Both the position numbers and the translations under genes were made by a program. A stretch of 64,000 nt of DNA from Amphibalanus amphitrite. Taxonomy: Eukaryota > Arthropoda > Thecostraca > Balanomorpha > Balanidae. Below are positions 54,367 through 64,000 of the stretch, piece by piece. The stretch is from the NCBI RefSeq assembly GCF_019059575.1, contig NW_024881668.1, positions 760,501 through 824,500 on the forward strand, in the 5' to 3' direction. The notes beneath the pieces are model-generated. The model was given only the letters and a program-made list of their open reading frames with translations. It was not told the DNA's origin and ran no database searches. The stretch's first letter is position 1; every line of letters starts with the position of its first letter.

Positions 54367-54662
54367 ACATGTATGTCTTGTAGGTGATGATGAGTGGAGG
54401 GGCATTTATCTAGCCGGCAGAGTGATGGCCGGGAGATCTCATTGCGAGCCAGCCGGGAGACCAATCCGCTGCACCGGCGGTCCCCGGGGAGAGACGGGTC
54501 TAGCCGGGTTGCTTATCATTGTGTGTATGCTTTACATGTATGTCTTGTAGGTAAGGATGTGTGGTGAAGTATTTGTCTAGCCGGCAGATTGATGGCCGGG
54601 AGAACTCACTGCGAGCCAGCAGGGAGACCAATTCGCTGCGCCGGCCGCCCCCGGGGAGAGAC
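54367..54662 (+). repeat. Tandem duplication, period about 165
   Basis: ACATGTATGTCTTGTAGGT starts both copies (54367 and 54534), each running through CTAGCCGGCAGA, GATGGCCGGGAGA and GGGGAGAGACGG. Copies have drifted. The stretch 54000-54366 before it holds no recognised feature. Confidence 0.85.
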
Positions 54663-54879
54663 GGCTCCTGCCGGGCGCCGCAGCGGCCGACGCTGATTGG
54701 TCCCCCGCCGCTGCCGACTGCACGCCACGCCCCGCCCAGCCGCATACGCCGATCGGCTCAGCTACGCGTGCGACCGCGCGCCAGAGGTCGGTTCTACAGA
54801 TGAAGGCTCCATCTGGGTCGCCGACAGCGCAGCCTACCGGAGGATGGATACGTGGAAGGTTCCGTCTGCGCGCGGCAAC

Positions 54880-56935
54880 AGCGCCGCCGCGGCGCTGCTC
54901 TGCTCACTCCACTCCGAGTGCAACGCGCCGCCACTCGGCGCACTGCAACAGCGCCGCCGCCGCCGCGCTGCTCTCTGCGCGCCGCCGGGCTGCGCGTCGC
55001 AGCCACTCTGCGCGCTGCAACAGCGCCGCCGCCGCGCTGCTCTGCTTACTCCACTCCGAGTGCAACGCGGCGCCACTCTGCGCGCTGCAACTACGCCGCC
55101 GCCGCGCTGCTCTCTGCGCGCCGCCGGGCTGCGCGTCGCAGCCACTCCGCGCGCTGCAACAGCGCCGCCGCCGCGCTGCTCTTTGCTTACTCCACTCCGA
55201 GTGCAACGCGCCGCCACTCTGCGCACTGCAACAGCGCCGCCGCCGCCGCTGCTCTCTGCGCGCCGCCGGGCTGCGCGTCGCCGCCACTCGGCACGCTGCA
55301 ACAGCGCCGCCGTCGCGCTGCTCTCTGCGCGCCGCCGGGCTGCGCGTCGCAGCCACTCTGCACGCTGCAACAACGCCGCCGCCGCGCTGCTCTGCTGACT
55401 CTACTCCGAATGCAACGCGCCGCCGCAAAGCCGTCCCGCTCGGGAGCTGCCGTCCTGCCGCGCACAGCCGAGTCGCCGCCGCGCTGCTCTGCTGACTCTA
55501 CTCCGAATGCAACGCGCCGCCGCAAAGCCGTCCCGCTCGGGAGCTGCCGTCCTGCCGCGCACAGCCGAGTCGCCGCCGCGCTGCTCTGCTGACTCTACTC
55601 CGAATGCAACGCGCCGCCGCAAAGCCGTCCCGCTCGGGAGCTGCCGTCCTGCCGCGCACAGCCGAGTCGCCGCCGCGCTGCTCTGCTGACTCCACTCCGA
55701 GTGCAACGCGCCGCCGCAAAGCCGTCCCGCTCGGGAGCTGCCGTCCTGCCGCTCACAGCCGAGCTGCACCGTGCTCTGCTTACTCCACTCCGAGTGCAAC
55801 GCGCCGCCACTCTGCGCGCTGCAACAACGCCGCCACCGCGCTGCTCTCTGCGCGCCGCCGGGCTGCGCGTCGCAGCCACTCCGCGCGCTGCAACAGCGCC
55901 GCCGCCGCGCTGCTCTTTACTTACTCCACTCCGAGTGCAACGCGCCGCCACTCTGCGCGCTGCAACAGCGCCGCCGCCGCCGCTGCTCTCTGCGCGCCGC
56001 CGGGCTGCGCGTCGCAGCCACTCTGCGCGCTGCAACAACGCCGCCGCCGCGCTGCTCTGCTGACTCTACTCCGAATGCAACGCGCCGCCGCAAAGCCGTC
56101 CCGCTCGGGAGCTGCCGTCCTGCCGCGCACAGCCGAGTCGCCGCCGCGCTGCTCTGCTGACTCCACTCCGAGTGCAACGCGCCGCCACTCTGCGCGCTGC
56201 AACAACGCCGCCACCGCGCTGCTCTCTGCGCACCGCCGGGCTGCGCGTCGCAGTCACTCGGCACACGGCAACAGCGCCGCCGCCGCGCTGCTCTCTGCGC
56301 GCCGCCGGGCTGCGCGTCGCAGCCACTCTGCGCGCTGCAACAACGCCGCCGTCGCGCTGCTCTGCTGACTCTACTCCGAATGCAACGCGCCGCCGCAAAG
56401 CCGTCCCGCTCGGGAGCTGCCGTCCTGCCGCGCACAGCCGAGCTCGCCGTGCTCTGCTTACTCCACTCCGAGTGCAACGCGCCGCCGCAAAGCCGTCCCG
56501 CTCGGGAGCTGCCGTCCTGCCGCTCACAGCCGAGTTGCACCGTGCTCTGCTTACTCCACTCCGAGTGCAACGCACCGCAACTCTGCACGCTGCAACTACG
56601 CCGCCACCGCGCTGCTCTCTGCGCGCCGCCGGGCTGCGCGTCGCAGCCACTCCGCGCGCTGCAACAGCGCCGCCGCCGCGCTGCTCTTTACTTACTCCAC
56701 TCCGAGTGCAACGCGCCGCCACTCTGCGCGCTGCAACAGCGCCGCCGCCGCCGCTGCTCTCTGCGCGCCGCCGGGCTGCGCGTCGCAGCCACTCTGCGCG
56801 CTGCAACAACGCCGCCGCCGCGCTGCTCTGCTGACTCTACTCCGAATGCAACGCGCCGCCGCAAAGCCGTCCCGCTCGAGAGCCGCCGTCCTGCCGCGCA
56901 CAGCCGGGTTGCACCGTCGCACCGCCGCAACAGCG
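54880..56935. repeat. GC-rich satellite-like array
   Basis: Two kilobases of interleaved units: a type with CTCCACTCCGAGTGCAACGC, CTCTGCGCGCTGCAACA and CTCTGCGCGCCGCCGGGCTG, and a 97-base type with GCAAAGCCGTCCCGCTCGGG. Units are mixed into a higher-order pattern. Six overlapping frames of 130-250 codons on both strands are open only because stop codons are rare in GC-rich repeats and the periods differ. Confidence 0.93.
55404..55691 (+). repeat. 97-base unit, three identical tandem copies
   Basis: Units starting CCGAATGCAACGCGCCGCCG recur at 97-base spacing (about 55406, 55503, 55600, with a fourth slightly diverged from 55697). The identity shows recent expansion. Single units recur at about 56071, 56380 and 56846. 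Confidence 0.93.
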
Positions 56936-57060
56936 CAGCCAGACCACGCTGCGACGACGAGCCGCCGCAGTTCCGCACTGGGAACATCGTCGGGCCCGCA
57001 GCCAGACCACGCTGCGACGACGAGCCGCCGCAGTTCCGCACTGGGAACATCGTCGGGCCG
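56935..57060 (+). repeat. 63-base direct duplication
   Basis: CAGCCAGACCACGCTGCGAC to ACATCGTCGGGCC is present twice in tandem at the right edge of the GC-rich array. Confidence 0.92.
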
Positions 57061-57119
57061 CCTGCCCGACGCGCCGCCGCCACACTCCACATGTCGATAA
57101 GAGAGTTGTTTAGGTTCGA

Positions 57120-57916
57120 TTAGTTGTTAGCCTGTTCTTCTCGTTTAAAATTCACTTAGCTGGCTTATTTCATTTAACCAATCTTCGGGCACGATCGGCA
57201 CCGGCCTTGACCGTGTTCACTCATTGTTTATGTTTATGTTCATATCCGTGTATGTTACTAGTGGTGTTGGTTTGTTCAGTTACTTGTGAGGTTTATGTCC
57301 CGTAGTGCAGCGTCTAAATTCGTCTTTGGAAACAGGTGATTTCTTGTAAACTTATTTCATTTAACCACTCTTCGAGAGCGATCGGTACCGGCCTTGCCCG
57401 TGTCCACTCATTGTTTATGATGACTGAAAATCATATCCGTGTATGTTGCTAGTGGTGTTGGTTTGTTTAGTAACCTGTGTGGTTTATGTCCTTGTGACGT
57501 CACAAATGACGTCACGCAAGGGCAACAATGCAAATATGAAGCATAGAACCTTGCAAAGACTGCATGAAATCATGATTCTATATGCTTGAGATAGTTTCAG
57601 ATCATTCTCGGCGCCAAAATAGCAATTTTCATATTTCCCCATTGATTTATAAGGGTTTAACGTATTAGTTCCTTGTATCTAAGGATTTTTTAGGATTTCA
57701 TCTTGTTCTCCACTCAATTCTGCGTAAGATGCCGGGTTCCGTGTCCACATAGCTTGAACGTAACGGATGCAGCGACCGCAAACGTAAATCGAGGTCCCGA
57801 ATTCCCTATTCTCCAACACAGGCGGCGGCCGCTTCCTGGTCTGCGCAACATGGCGGCACCGTTGGACACCATCTGGCGGCCGATGCGCATTCCACATTAT
57901 AGAGTTCAGTGGGACA
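57120..57916. repeat. Diverged tandem duplication and unassigned flank
   Basis: A unit starting CTTATTTCATTTAACCA is present at 57164-57300 and 57352-57491, both with CGATCGG, CACTCATTGTTTATG and ATATCCGTGTATGTT. The rest (57492-57916) has no recognised feature. Confidence 0.85.
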
Positions 57917-58101
57917 GCCCCACCACATGGATGTAGCCAGAAAGCTGTCAGTCTCTCTCAGTCAGAAGCGCAGCGGATAGCTCCACCACATGGATGTAGC
58001 CAGAAAGGTGTCAGTCTCTCCCAGTCAGAAGCAGTGGCAGCGGATAGCCCCACCACATGGATGTAGCCAGAAAGCTGTCAGTCTCTCCCAGTCAGAAGCA
58101 G
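57917..58101 (+). repeat. About 65-base minisatellite, three copies
   Basis: CCACCACATGGATGTAGCCA starts each copy (57919, 57983, 58050), followed by GAAAGCTGTCAGTCTCTC and CAGTCAGAAGC. Copies are nearly identical. Confidence 0.92.
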
Positions 58102-58284
58102 TATGACAGCTTAGAGATCCCCGCGTGTCTCGGGAAAACAAGGAGGAGATGTTTAATCTTGTGGACGAGCTGACGGACGGTCCGTTGATAAGAAACGTGA
58201 AAGGGGCAATACAACAGACTTGTCGTCCTCACCGAAGCGGCCATTCTCGTCTTTAGCAAGTGGCGAGGAGGGAAGGCTGCGAGG

Positions 58285-58500
58285 ATTTTGGTTTCCGCCT
58301 ACATTGATCAATCGAGGATGGTCACAAACCGTAACATACTGAAGGCGCTGTCTCCCCTCGAGCAGAAACGGGCCGAAAAACTCGACCTGCTCCAAGGCAT
58401 CGGGAAACGAAAGCGGTGCGTGCCAATCATTATCACGCCCTACGTCAAGGACGCCCTTGATGTGCTAGTGATAAAGCGGAACTCGATGGGCCGCAGCTCT
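58285..58500 (+). pseudogene. Tyrosine-recombinase-like fragment
   Basis: The frame reads LSPLEQKRAEKLDLLQGIGK, RKRCVPIIITPYVKDALDVL and VIKRNSMG. The spacing GK.....VP..........AL..L...R matches GKRGNKVPVLIPEDAQAGIV in the fragment at 63078-63343. This is the middle part of the family whose C-terminus is seen at 40882-41346. A 30-codon segment upstream (58155-58240) in another frame may belong to it. Decayed copy. Confidence 0.45.
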
Positions 58501-58739
58501 CGAACATTCATAATGGGGATGTTCGGCTTATTTCCTCAACAGGTGGCAGCCTTGCCTTCTTCGGACACAGAAAATGTGGCGGCGAAGGCGCCAATTGCGC
58601 CCACTGTGCTTTGCACTGTGTGACCTATATACGGCATTGCTGTGTATAGTCCGTGCGCTCGGTTGAAGGAATTGAAGTTGGTGAATTTTATAACAGTTGA
58701 CTTGAATTTCGCTCAGATGTGTCTGTAACGCTGACGCGC

Positions 58740-59078
58740 TACATTTTAAACGCGCATTTTCCATCACCTCTCTCACGACGACGACGGCGTGAGCACCGGG
58801 GTTTGGGCGCCGGCGCTGACGCGACCGCACCGCCGCGCCGGCAAACAGCCCCCGGGCCACGCCGGACCAAAAGGGTATGGCCGGGGCGAGAGGGGACCCG
58901 GCCGTCAAAACAACCCGGGCGCAGAGGCGGTGGAAGGAGGAGAAGGAGGAGACCGCAAGACCAGCAGGACGACCACCAGTACCTGAGGACGCCTCTGTCA
59001 GCCATGAGGCAGCTGCACTGGGGAGCCAAGGGAGAATGAGGCCAGGAGGACAGAAGAGAACGGGTGCGTATTATTTAG
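58740..59078. other. GC-rich stretch without recognised gene
   Basis: GC- and GA-rich sequence, open in several frames on both strands; no domain recognised. Confidence 0.4.
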
Positions 59079-59424
59079 GCCGGGGTTCATAATGTCCAGG
59101 GTACGATGTGTCCAGTGCTCGAAATGGCCAGTGCCTTGAATTGGCCAGTGTTCATATTGTCCAGGGTTTGCATGGTCCAAATGTGGCCAACTGGCTGCAG
59201 ATAGGGTAAATTCAAAGAGGCCAGGGTTCATAATGTCCAGGGCACGATGTGTCCAGTGCTCGAAATGGCCAGGGTTCATAATGTCCAGGGCACGATGTGT
59301 CCAGTGTTCGAAATGGCCAGGGTTCATAATGTCCAGGGCACGATGTGTCCAGTGTTCAAAATGGCCAGTGCCTTGAATTGGCCAGAGTTCATAGTGTCCA
59401 GGGATTACACAGTCAACCAAACCA

Positions 59425-59531
59425 AACCTAACCTAACCTAACCTAACCTAACCTAACCTAACCTAACCTAACCTAACCTAACCTAACCTAACCTAACCTA
59501 ACCTAACCTAACCTAACCTAACCTAACCTAA
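59425..59531 (+). repeat. Interstitial (CCTAA)n telomere-type array
   Basis: About 21 uninterrupted copies of CCTAA, i.e. TTAGG on the minus strand, the telomere repeat of most arthropods. It lies between the arms of the fold-back element, next to the left arm, with degenerate AACCAAACC units at its left edge. Confidence 0.95.
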
Positions 59532-59590
59532 GGTAATGATGTTTGCCTACCGGGGATAAGGAAATAGTTTCTCGCATGAATAGATTGCAA

Positions 59591-59703
59591 GCAATAGTAA
59601 ATCAAATATTTTTAGGTTAAGTGGTTATGCATCAGGCTTCAGGCCTTCGGCCTGAAGCCAGATACATAACCACTTAACCTAAAAATATTTGATTTACTAT
59701 TGC
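59591..59703. repeat. 55-base-arm palindrome
   Basis: GCAATAGTAAATCAAATATT through GCTTCAGGCC and its complement, loop TTC, with one or two mismatches. Lies in the centre of the fold-back element. Stem includes GGTTAAGTGGTTATG, so the stem itself contains TTAGG-like TTTAGGTTAA. Confidence 0.93.
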
Positions 59704-60130
59704 CTGTAATCTCTCCTAAGGCATTGCCTTCGGCACTGCACTGCTTTGCATTGAGCTGGTTCCGTGTTTTTACATAATGACGTCACTTTCAATGACTATG
59801 TAATCCCTGGACATTATGAACTCTGGCCCATTCAAGGCACTGGCCATTTTGAACACTGGACACATCGTTCCCTGGACATCATGAACCCTGGCCATTTCGA
59901 ACACTGGACACATCGTGTCCTGGACATTATGAACCCTGGCCATTTCGAACACTAGACACATCGTGCCCTGGACATTATGAACCCTGGCCTCTTTGAATAT
60001 ACCCTATCTGCAGCCAGTTGGCCGCATTTGGACCATGCAATCCCTGGACATTATGAACTCTGGCCTATTCAAGGCACTGGCCATTTCGACACTGGGCATA
60101 TCGTACCCTGGACATTATGAACCCTGGCCA

Positions 60131-61806
60131 GAATGAATGTTCCCCGAAGAGAACAGTATGAGCCGAGGGTTGAACAGCGACGGGTCAGGACGTCGGCTGG
60201 GCCGGACGGCCCTGCAGTCGGAGTCTGAGCCGAGGGTTGAACAGAGTCACAGTCGGGACTGGGAACTGACCAGCGGCGGGTCAGAACGCCGGCTGGGCCG
60301 GAAGGCCCGTGTGGCCGGACGGCCCTGGAGTACAATCTGGACGGGGGAGTCGACAGCGACGGGCCAGGACGTCGGCGGGGGCCGGGCGGCCCTGCCGGCC
60401 GCACAGCCCGCCGGCCGGACGGCGCTGAAGAAAAGTCCGTGTCTGCAGCTCAACTGCGACGGAGGACACCGGTCGGGGCCGGGCGGGGCCGGCGGCCCGT
60501 GCTGGCTGGACGGCCTACCACTTCGGACTGCTAGCAGCTCCAACGACCAACGCAGCCTAACCATCAGGCAAGGTTTGGCCAGGATCTGGTCGGGTGCTGG
60601 GCTGCTCACCTTTCTATCCTTTTGCCCAGCTCCGACCCACTGATGTTTCTCTCTGATCTTACATGAAAGAAAATTCCTTCCTATTTTGGTCTGGGTACAG
60701 GTAGGGTAATTATTTAGGATGATTGACACGTTAAACTAGGGGGGGGGGGAGTACGTTCAACGGCAATCGCGCGATTTACTGTCAGAATTGTTCCCATTGC
60801 TGATTATCATTCAATTTTCGTAAGGATGCATAATTTGGGGACGATATAGGATCTTGTGCGTAAAGGAGAGAATGTTTAACGATGAAACTGTCTGGCTTTT
60901 CAAGAGGGATGCATTTTTACAAATATTGTCCTGGATTTCACGTAGGGAATTAAACCTTTTATCTGTCCTGGTTTCTTTCAATTGTAAATACATAGCGTAG
61001 AAAAATGTGAACACATTTTTGATGAGAATGTGTTGATGACGGATCAATATGACGGTAAACCCAGGGATGTGAAGGGGAAGCAGCGAGTACGACAGGGAAA
61101 CACGGATCTGACACTGCAGTGGTATAGCCATGGACCCGCTGCAGGTCGCATAGCTCAAGGGGCGAGTGCTGAAGCATGGTGGTTGTTGTATTATTCTTTT
61201 ACCGAAAGACAGTCTATTCTGAATTGTATACAATGGTCGTCTGACTAAGTCGTGAAGGGAAAGCGTAACTCAAATAAGACAATGTCGCATTTCGAAGCCA
61301 GTGATTTATCAGATACCTCGAATTGAGCTTATATCTCGAGTACGTTCTTCTTTTTATTTCGCGTATTGTTTGACCAGTCTGAACTTGGGTACCACTGGGG
61401 GGGATTGCAGGTAAACGGGGAAGGCACAGGTTCGCCACCTGCGATATTTTATTATGCATGGAAGGATGGATGAATGGCCGTGTGAGAGGAGATTCAATGG
61501 AGAGAGCGTGAATGTGTTATATACAGTGGGAGGGAGGCGCCCTCAACTCAGGGGATGACTTGAAGAACAATATAAGTACAGGTGAGATTTCGTTAGAATA
61601 CAACAGAAGGGAGCGTAGTCAGAGAGAGACATCAGGCAACCTTTTAATATCCCACCGTGAATGCCCACCCTGTGACCCATGCCGCCAGTGTTGTGTGTAG
61701 CAGTCTATGTGCCCGCCAGAGAATGACCAGCCTCGCACACACTGATCAGTAGCAGCCCGACATCCCGCTACATGTCGTAAATTTATAGTCAGCAAGTGTC
61801 ACAAAC
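60131..61806. other. Unassigned stretch with GC-rich segment
   Basis: 60160-60540 is GC-rich with loosely repeated GACGTCGGCTGGGCCGG and AGCCGAGGGTTGAACAG motifs, open as a 168-codon frame (60137-60643) with no recognised domain. A G tract is at 60739-60748. The rest, to 61806, is AT-rich without supported genes. Confidence 0.5.
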
Positions 61807-62177
61807 ATGGAAAGGACAAAGATCGCGGTTTGCAAGTCCCTGATGTTACTGGTGAAGCGTAAAGACCTTAACCACCTACCGGAGAAATATCTAAAGGAGC
61901 AGGTGGATACGCGCTGGAACAGCCTACTGACCATGATCCGGTCGGTACTGGAGGCCTTGCCGGAACTGCAAAGCCAGAGATTCGCGCAGTAGAGGTGTCT
62001 GATCTCGTGGTCCAGACCAGCAGGAGCCAGATGCACGCCCTCATCGACATGCTGGAGCCGTTCGAGATGGCGTCCCAGCAGCTGAGCGCGGTCCGCTACA
62101 GAACTCATCATCTGGTTGTGCCCGCCAAGGAGCGGCTGATGAGGTCTTTGAGCGTGAACCACTGGAGGAGGAGGTGA
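61807..62177 (+). pseudogene. hAT-type transposase fragment
   Basis: The first frame has LPEKYLKEQVDTRWNSLLTM and LEALPEL; after a shift near 61990 the second frame has SQMHALIDMLEPFEMASQQL and RYRTHHLVVPAK. The sequence D.RWNS....L...L then L..LEPF..A...LS is the region before the dimerisation domain in hAT transposases and hAT-derived zinc-finger proteins. Broken by at least one indel and lacking both ends. Confidence 0.75.
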
Positions 62178-62339
62178 GGCACAAGCCCAAAGCCTAAGCT
62201 ACACTAGCATGAACTCCGACGTGTTTCTCATCGCATACCTCACATATATTACTTTGTGTTCTCGTCTGTGCAATACAACGCCACGTGAATTAACGCCAGT
62301 CATATTTTTCTTCTTTTCCATGAGAATCGCGATGATGCC

Positions 62340-62770
62340 TCACACGAGGTCGATGGACCACGGGCGGACGGCTTCGGCGCCACTAATATCGGGTTTGGAG
62401 GAGCATCACGGAGTCCGGAGCCACCGGCCAGCACCTCGGACGGCGCCACACCGGTCTCGGTGGCGAAGCCTCAATCAAGCTCGTGCTACCAGGAGCCTCC
62501 GGCCGCCACCTCCAGCGCCACCTCGGCCCCGGCTGCACTGACCATCTCAGCGACGCAGCTGCGGGCCGTGATGGAGGAAACTGCCAGAGAGGTGGTGCCC
62601 GCTGCGGTGGCGACATATGCAGCAGCTGCGACGGCAGACGGCTCTGCGCCAGAACTTTCCGCAAACCTCCTCGCCCTACCGGCTCTGTCTGCATACAGAG
62701 CCGGCGAACAGGGTCGGCACTTCATATCGCATTTTCATCGTTTCACCGAAGATGATATCCATAAGATGGC
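62340..62770 (+). other. Ala/Pro-rich frame of unknown origin
   Basis: A frame from about 62380 encodes QPPAATSSATSAPAALTIS-type sequence with ATQLRAVMEETAREVVPAAV, resembling the low-complexity N-terminus of mobile-element proteins. It runs without a stop into a different frame relation with the mariner-like fragment. No domain assigned. Confidence 0.3.
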
Positions 62771-63057
62771 GCGGGAAGCTCGCGCCCTGGCCGTCAACCC
62801 CGTTCTGGACGCCCGACGAGGTGTCCACAACAAAGAGGGTGTCCAGGAAGCGTCGCAGAAACACCCGCAAAATGGCGAAGGACCTCCAAAATTCACATGG
62901 AACAATTTGCAAGATCGTTACAGAGGATCTGGATATGAAACCATTCAAGATACTACGAGGACACCTGATGTCGCGAGCATCAAAAGCAAAGCGGCTGGAG
63001 AGGACCAAGAAGATGTTGCAGGCAATGCGTAGCGCCGGTGACAGGATATTCATGTGA
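62770..63057 (+). pseudogene. Tc1/mariner-type transposase, helix-turn-helix fragment
   Basis: The frame contains KRRRNTRKMAKDLQNSHGTI, CKIVTEDLDMKPFKILRGHL and SKAKRLERTKKMLQAM. RKMAK.L..S..T...IV..DL..KP.K.....L......RL.R.K is the second DNA-binding helix-turn-helix and linker of mariner-like transposases. The catalytic DDE/D domain does not follow; the frame stops at 63057 after DRIFM. Confidence 0.75.
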
Positions 63058-63077
63058 GGCAATACAAGTAATCAAAA

Positions 63078-63343
63078 GTTCCATGACCAGGCTGGAAACA
63101 CAGCTCTTCAACACGCTCGATGTTGTTATGGCGATTGGCAAAAGAGGCAACAAAGTGCCTGTTCTGATACCGGAAGACGCTCAGGCAGGCATCGTCGCCT
63201 TGCTTGAAGTCAGGGACAACTACGTACGGAATGACAACAAGTTTTTCTTGGCCTCGCCGACGAACCAGAGCGGTCATTTTCCCGGTTGTGAAGCCCTGAA
63301 ATTTGTGATCTTAGCACTTCCACTTTTGTTTTACATGTTTTAA
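63078..63343 (+). pseudogene. Tyrosine-recombinase-like fragment
   Basis: The frame has TRLETQLFNTLDVVMAIGKR, GNKVPVLIPEDAQAGIVALL and NDNKFFLASPTNQSGHFPGC, then leaves the family. NKFFLASP...SGH matches NKYLLASPGNKSGHYDRG at 40882-41346, and GKR.NKVPVLIPED matches the 58285-58500 fragment, so it bridges the two. Truncated before the GH catalytic segment. Confidence 0.55.
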
Positions 63344-63345
63344 GT

Positions 63346-64000
63346 GTCTTTTACCCATATCGTGTCTTTTACCGGTTAAGTGTCTTTTGTCCATATTGTT
63401 GACGCGAGCACATGAAAAACCAGTGATTGTCTGGATGAGCTTTATGTAAATATATTCTGATTCTGATTCTGGTTCTTAGACGCTGCACTGAAGCACCTCA
63501 TACCAGAGCTCAGTGAGGAGGATACTCTTTACGCAGCCCCCACAGCCAGAGGACCAGTGGTGATATGGGCTGAGGGAGGCCCTCTGGGGCAAGGGCGAGA
63601 AGGTTGTCGATTTTGAAGTGCTGAACAAGATCGACCAGTTCCTGACATGGGCGACGCCTTCGCGGTGTTCACCCAGAAGCCAAGTCGCAAGGCCACAGAA
63701 TGTTCCGCGTACGTGGCAACTGTGCTGATGCTTTAAACGGACATCCTGATGCCCCCTAAAGTAGGGCCAGGGGTGTAGGATCGCAAAATAGGTTGGGGGG
63801 GGCTGAGCTTCGGACGCCGGTGGGGGCGGCGACGAAAGGTGCTGACGAAAGGTGGGGGGGGGGGAGGGAAAAACCAGCAGTGGAAAAGGTGTTGACCAAT
63901 GACCGGGGGGAGCGTGGACCGTGGTGGTGAAAAGCGGGTCTATGACTTGAGTGATATCACTTAATCTCTCCCCCTGGATCCAAGTTCAAGCTTATAAAAT
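63346..64000. other. Unassigned right end
   Basis: A short open segment after an acceptor-like TTCTTAG at 63479 reads ALKHLIPELSEEDTLYAAP, then is lost; no family recognised. G tracts lie at 63795-63805 and 63856-63866. Confidence 0.4.

Larger units (their letters stand above)
59079..60130. mobile_element. Long inverted-repeat (fold-back) element
   Basis: Arms 59079-59414 and 59793-60130 are reverse complements over about 335 bases. Each arm contains several copies of a 55-60-base unit with GGTTCATAATGTCCAGGG, CACGATGTGTCCAGTG and TCGAAATGGCCAG, plus one unique block (GGCCAACTGGCTGCAGATAG). The centre holds a telomere-type array and a second palindrome. Fold-back elements with internally repeated arms are known in several animals; no transposase is present. 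Target duplication not determined. Confidence 0.88.

Noticed and set aside
54697-57123. Many overlapping frames of 130-250 codons on both strands
   Set aside because: They follow the GC-rich tandem array, are Arg/Ala/Cys-rich in every frame and have no start, splice or domain evidence.
59079-59414. Regularly spaced repeats resembling a CRISPR array
   Set aside because: The units are directly adjoining 55-60-base minisatellite copies without unique spacers, mirrored in the opposite arm, in animal DNA.

Overview
This window looks like animal nuclear DNA, most likely from an arthropod and perhaps a crustacean. Coding sequence is split into spliced exons, there is an interstitial array of the arthropod-type telomere repeat (CCTAA/TTAGG), and the rest is dominated by LINEs, Ty3-like retroelement relics, cut-and-paste DNA transposons, MITEs and minisatellites. 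The lineage call below arthropod is weak.

The main host gene runs on the + strand from about 13.1 to 31.7 kb. Nine exons with phase-compatible splice sites can be read, encoding in order a KRAB-exit/linker region, an SSXRD-like acidic box (DDDDYI), a C2HC zinc knuckle, a PR/SET domain, an isolated C2H2 finger and an array of seven further fingers. This is the architecture and intron layout of PRDM9 (Meisetz), the meiotic H3K4/K36 methyltransferase that positions recombination hotspots in mammals. All three catalytic tyrosines known from mouse PRDM9 have counterparts. Two single-base frameshifts, one directly before the NCAR motif of SET and one in a CA run in the finger array, leave open whether it is a working gene, a pseudogene or a locus with assembly errors. 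No KRAB A-box exon was found upstream.

1-13 kb is a stack of nested DNA transposons. Several families share TTAA target sites, TIRs starting CCC, subterminal G-tract/C-tract hairpins and, in most families, many AGGTCA half-sites. Insertions within insertions can be read at base level. Introns of the PRDM9-like gene hold a 5'-truncated CR1-type LINE (14.8-17.4 kb), an apparently intact I-type LINE on the opposite strand (ORF1 587 aa, ORF2 1255 aa; 17.4-24.1 kb), more TTAA elements and near-perfect fold-back palindromes.

32-40 kb holds further TTAA elements and MITEs plus a C-type lectin exon on the minus strand. 40-49 kb is a graveyard: a tyrosine-recombinase-like ORF with an internal 65-bp tandem repeat, Ty3-like pol and gag pieces, a BEL/Pao-like tail, an SGNH-like exon, unknown ORFs and a 33-residue tandem-repeat ORF that runs into a LINE ORF1 zinc knuckle. 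49.5-52.5 kb is a Ty3/gypsy-like element (minus strand, protease to integrase, frameshifted). 52.5-54 kb holds an envelope-like C-terminus and a small two-exon membrane-protein gene model. 54.4-58.1 kb is GC-rich tandem repeat DNA. 59-60.1 kb is a long inverted-repeat element enclosing the telomeric array. The end (61.8-63.4 kb) has hAT, Tc1/mariner and tyrosine-recombinase-like fragments. Apart from the PRDM9-like locus, the lectin exon and the small membrane protein, almost everything recognisable is mobile DNA.
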